A DNA stretch of 13,746 bases from positions 1 to 13,746 of the forward strand of contig JAIOYM010000026.1 in the NCBI GenBank assembly GCA_021741085.1, given 5' to 3'. Within the stretch, counting starts at the first letter, position 1. Each line of letters starts with the position of its first letter. The notes beneath the pieces were generated by a model that saw only the letters and a list, made by a program, of their open reading frames with translations, was not told the DNA's origin and did no database searches. The translations under genes were made by a program, and so were the position numbers. Positions 13,563 to 13,746 of this stretch are shown here, piece after piece. The DNA is from Rickettsiaceae bacterium (GTDB taxonomy: Bacteria; Pseudomonadota; Alphaproteobacteria; Rickettsiales; Rickettsiaceae).

Positions 13563-13746
13563 TTATTCACTTGCCTCTGAATCTTTTTTTTCATTCTTTC
13601 TTTTTGGAAATTTACTTTTTTTAGAATTTTTTTTTCCAGGTTTAATACCCTCGGTAGTTTTTTCTTTGTTAACACAAACTTTATTTTTTACAGTTTTTTT
13701 AGTTAAGTCTTTTTTGTTATCAGCTACATCATTTTTTTTATCAATT
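13563..13746 (-). CDS. Lysine-rich C-terminus of an unidentified protein (partial)
   Basis: An open minus-strand frame enters from the right edge and ends at TAA 13565-13563, giving 60 codons. About 20 of the 60 residues are Lys, with Asn, Asp, Glu, Ser and Thr making up much of the rest, ending KRKNEKKDSEASE. This looks like a disordered basic tail, as found on some RNA helicases, topoisomerases, ribosomal or nucleoid proteins, but no family motif is visible, so no function is assigned. The frame stays open although the DNA is very A/T-rich, and the composition is protein-like rather than random. It converges with mutM. Confidence 0.55.
   Translation of the reverse strand, partial: IDKKNDVADNKKDLTKKTVKNKVCVNKEKTTEGIKPGKKNSKKSKFPKRKNEKKDSEASE

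Overview
This is an AT-rich bacterial window that looks like the chromosome of an obligate intracellular alphaproteobacterium, most likely Rickettsiales. This is inferred, not proven. The evidence is the low GC, the scarcity of Shine-Dalgarno sites, an ankyrin-repeat gene, the divergent mutM / ubiE-ubiB arrangement usual in Alphaproteobacteria, and the protein style of ThrS, LeuS and family-4 UDG. The genetic code is standard: Trp is TGG, and several intact genes end in TGA.

Layout. Positions 1-252 hold the probable start of a minus-strand gene running off the left edge and the upstream region of an ankyrin-repeat gene (253-1278, +). Positions 1313-2614 form a minus-strand accessory block: an AAA_28-type P-loop NTPase of noticeably higher GC, an intact HEPN protein (HI0074 family, RX4HXY motif) and its nucleotidyltransferase partner, which is broken by a single in-frame TGA inside the GSX10DXD active site. 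Next come thrS-infC (minus, 2717-5190), a bolA-family gene (5337-5588, +) and leuS (5679-8216, +). The leuS start region carries a 22-bp tandem duplication that creates a seven-codon ORF (six residues plus stop) ending one base before the leuS ATG. Downstream lie a family-4 uracil-DNA glycosylase and a MazG-like NTP pyrophosphohydrolase. The minus-strand run ubiE-ubiB-xth follows, with ubiE and ubiB overlapping by ATGA, and mutM diverges from ubiE. The last ~450 bp hold a gene-poor stretch and the lysine-rich C-terminus of a minus-strand gene entering from the right.

Function. Most of the window is housekeeping: translation (ThrRS, LeuRS, IF-3), quinone biosynthesis (UbiE, UbiB), Fe-S/redox homeostasis (BolA) and base excision repair (UDG, exonuclease III, MutM), plus a nucleotide-pool enzyme. 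The accessory part is 1-2614. The most notable observations are the toxin-like HEPN gene whose partner has a nonsense codon, the leuS start duplication, and the recently duplicated ankyrin gene. I see no CRISPR array, rRNA, tRNA, complete insertion sequence or clearly new multi-gene system.
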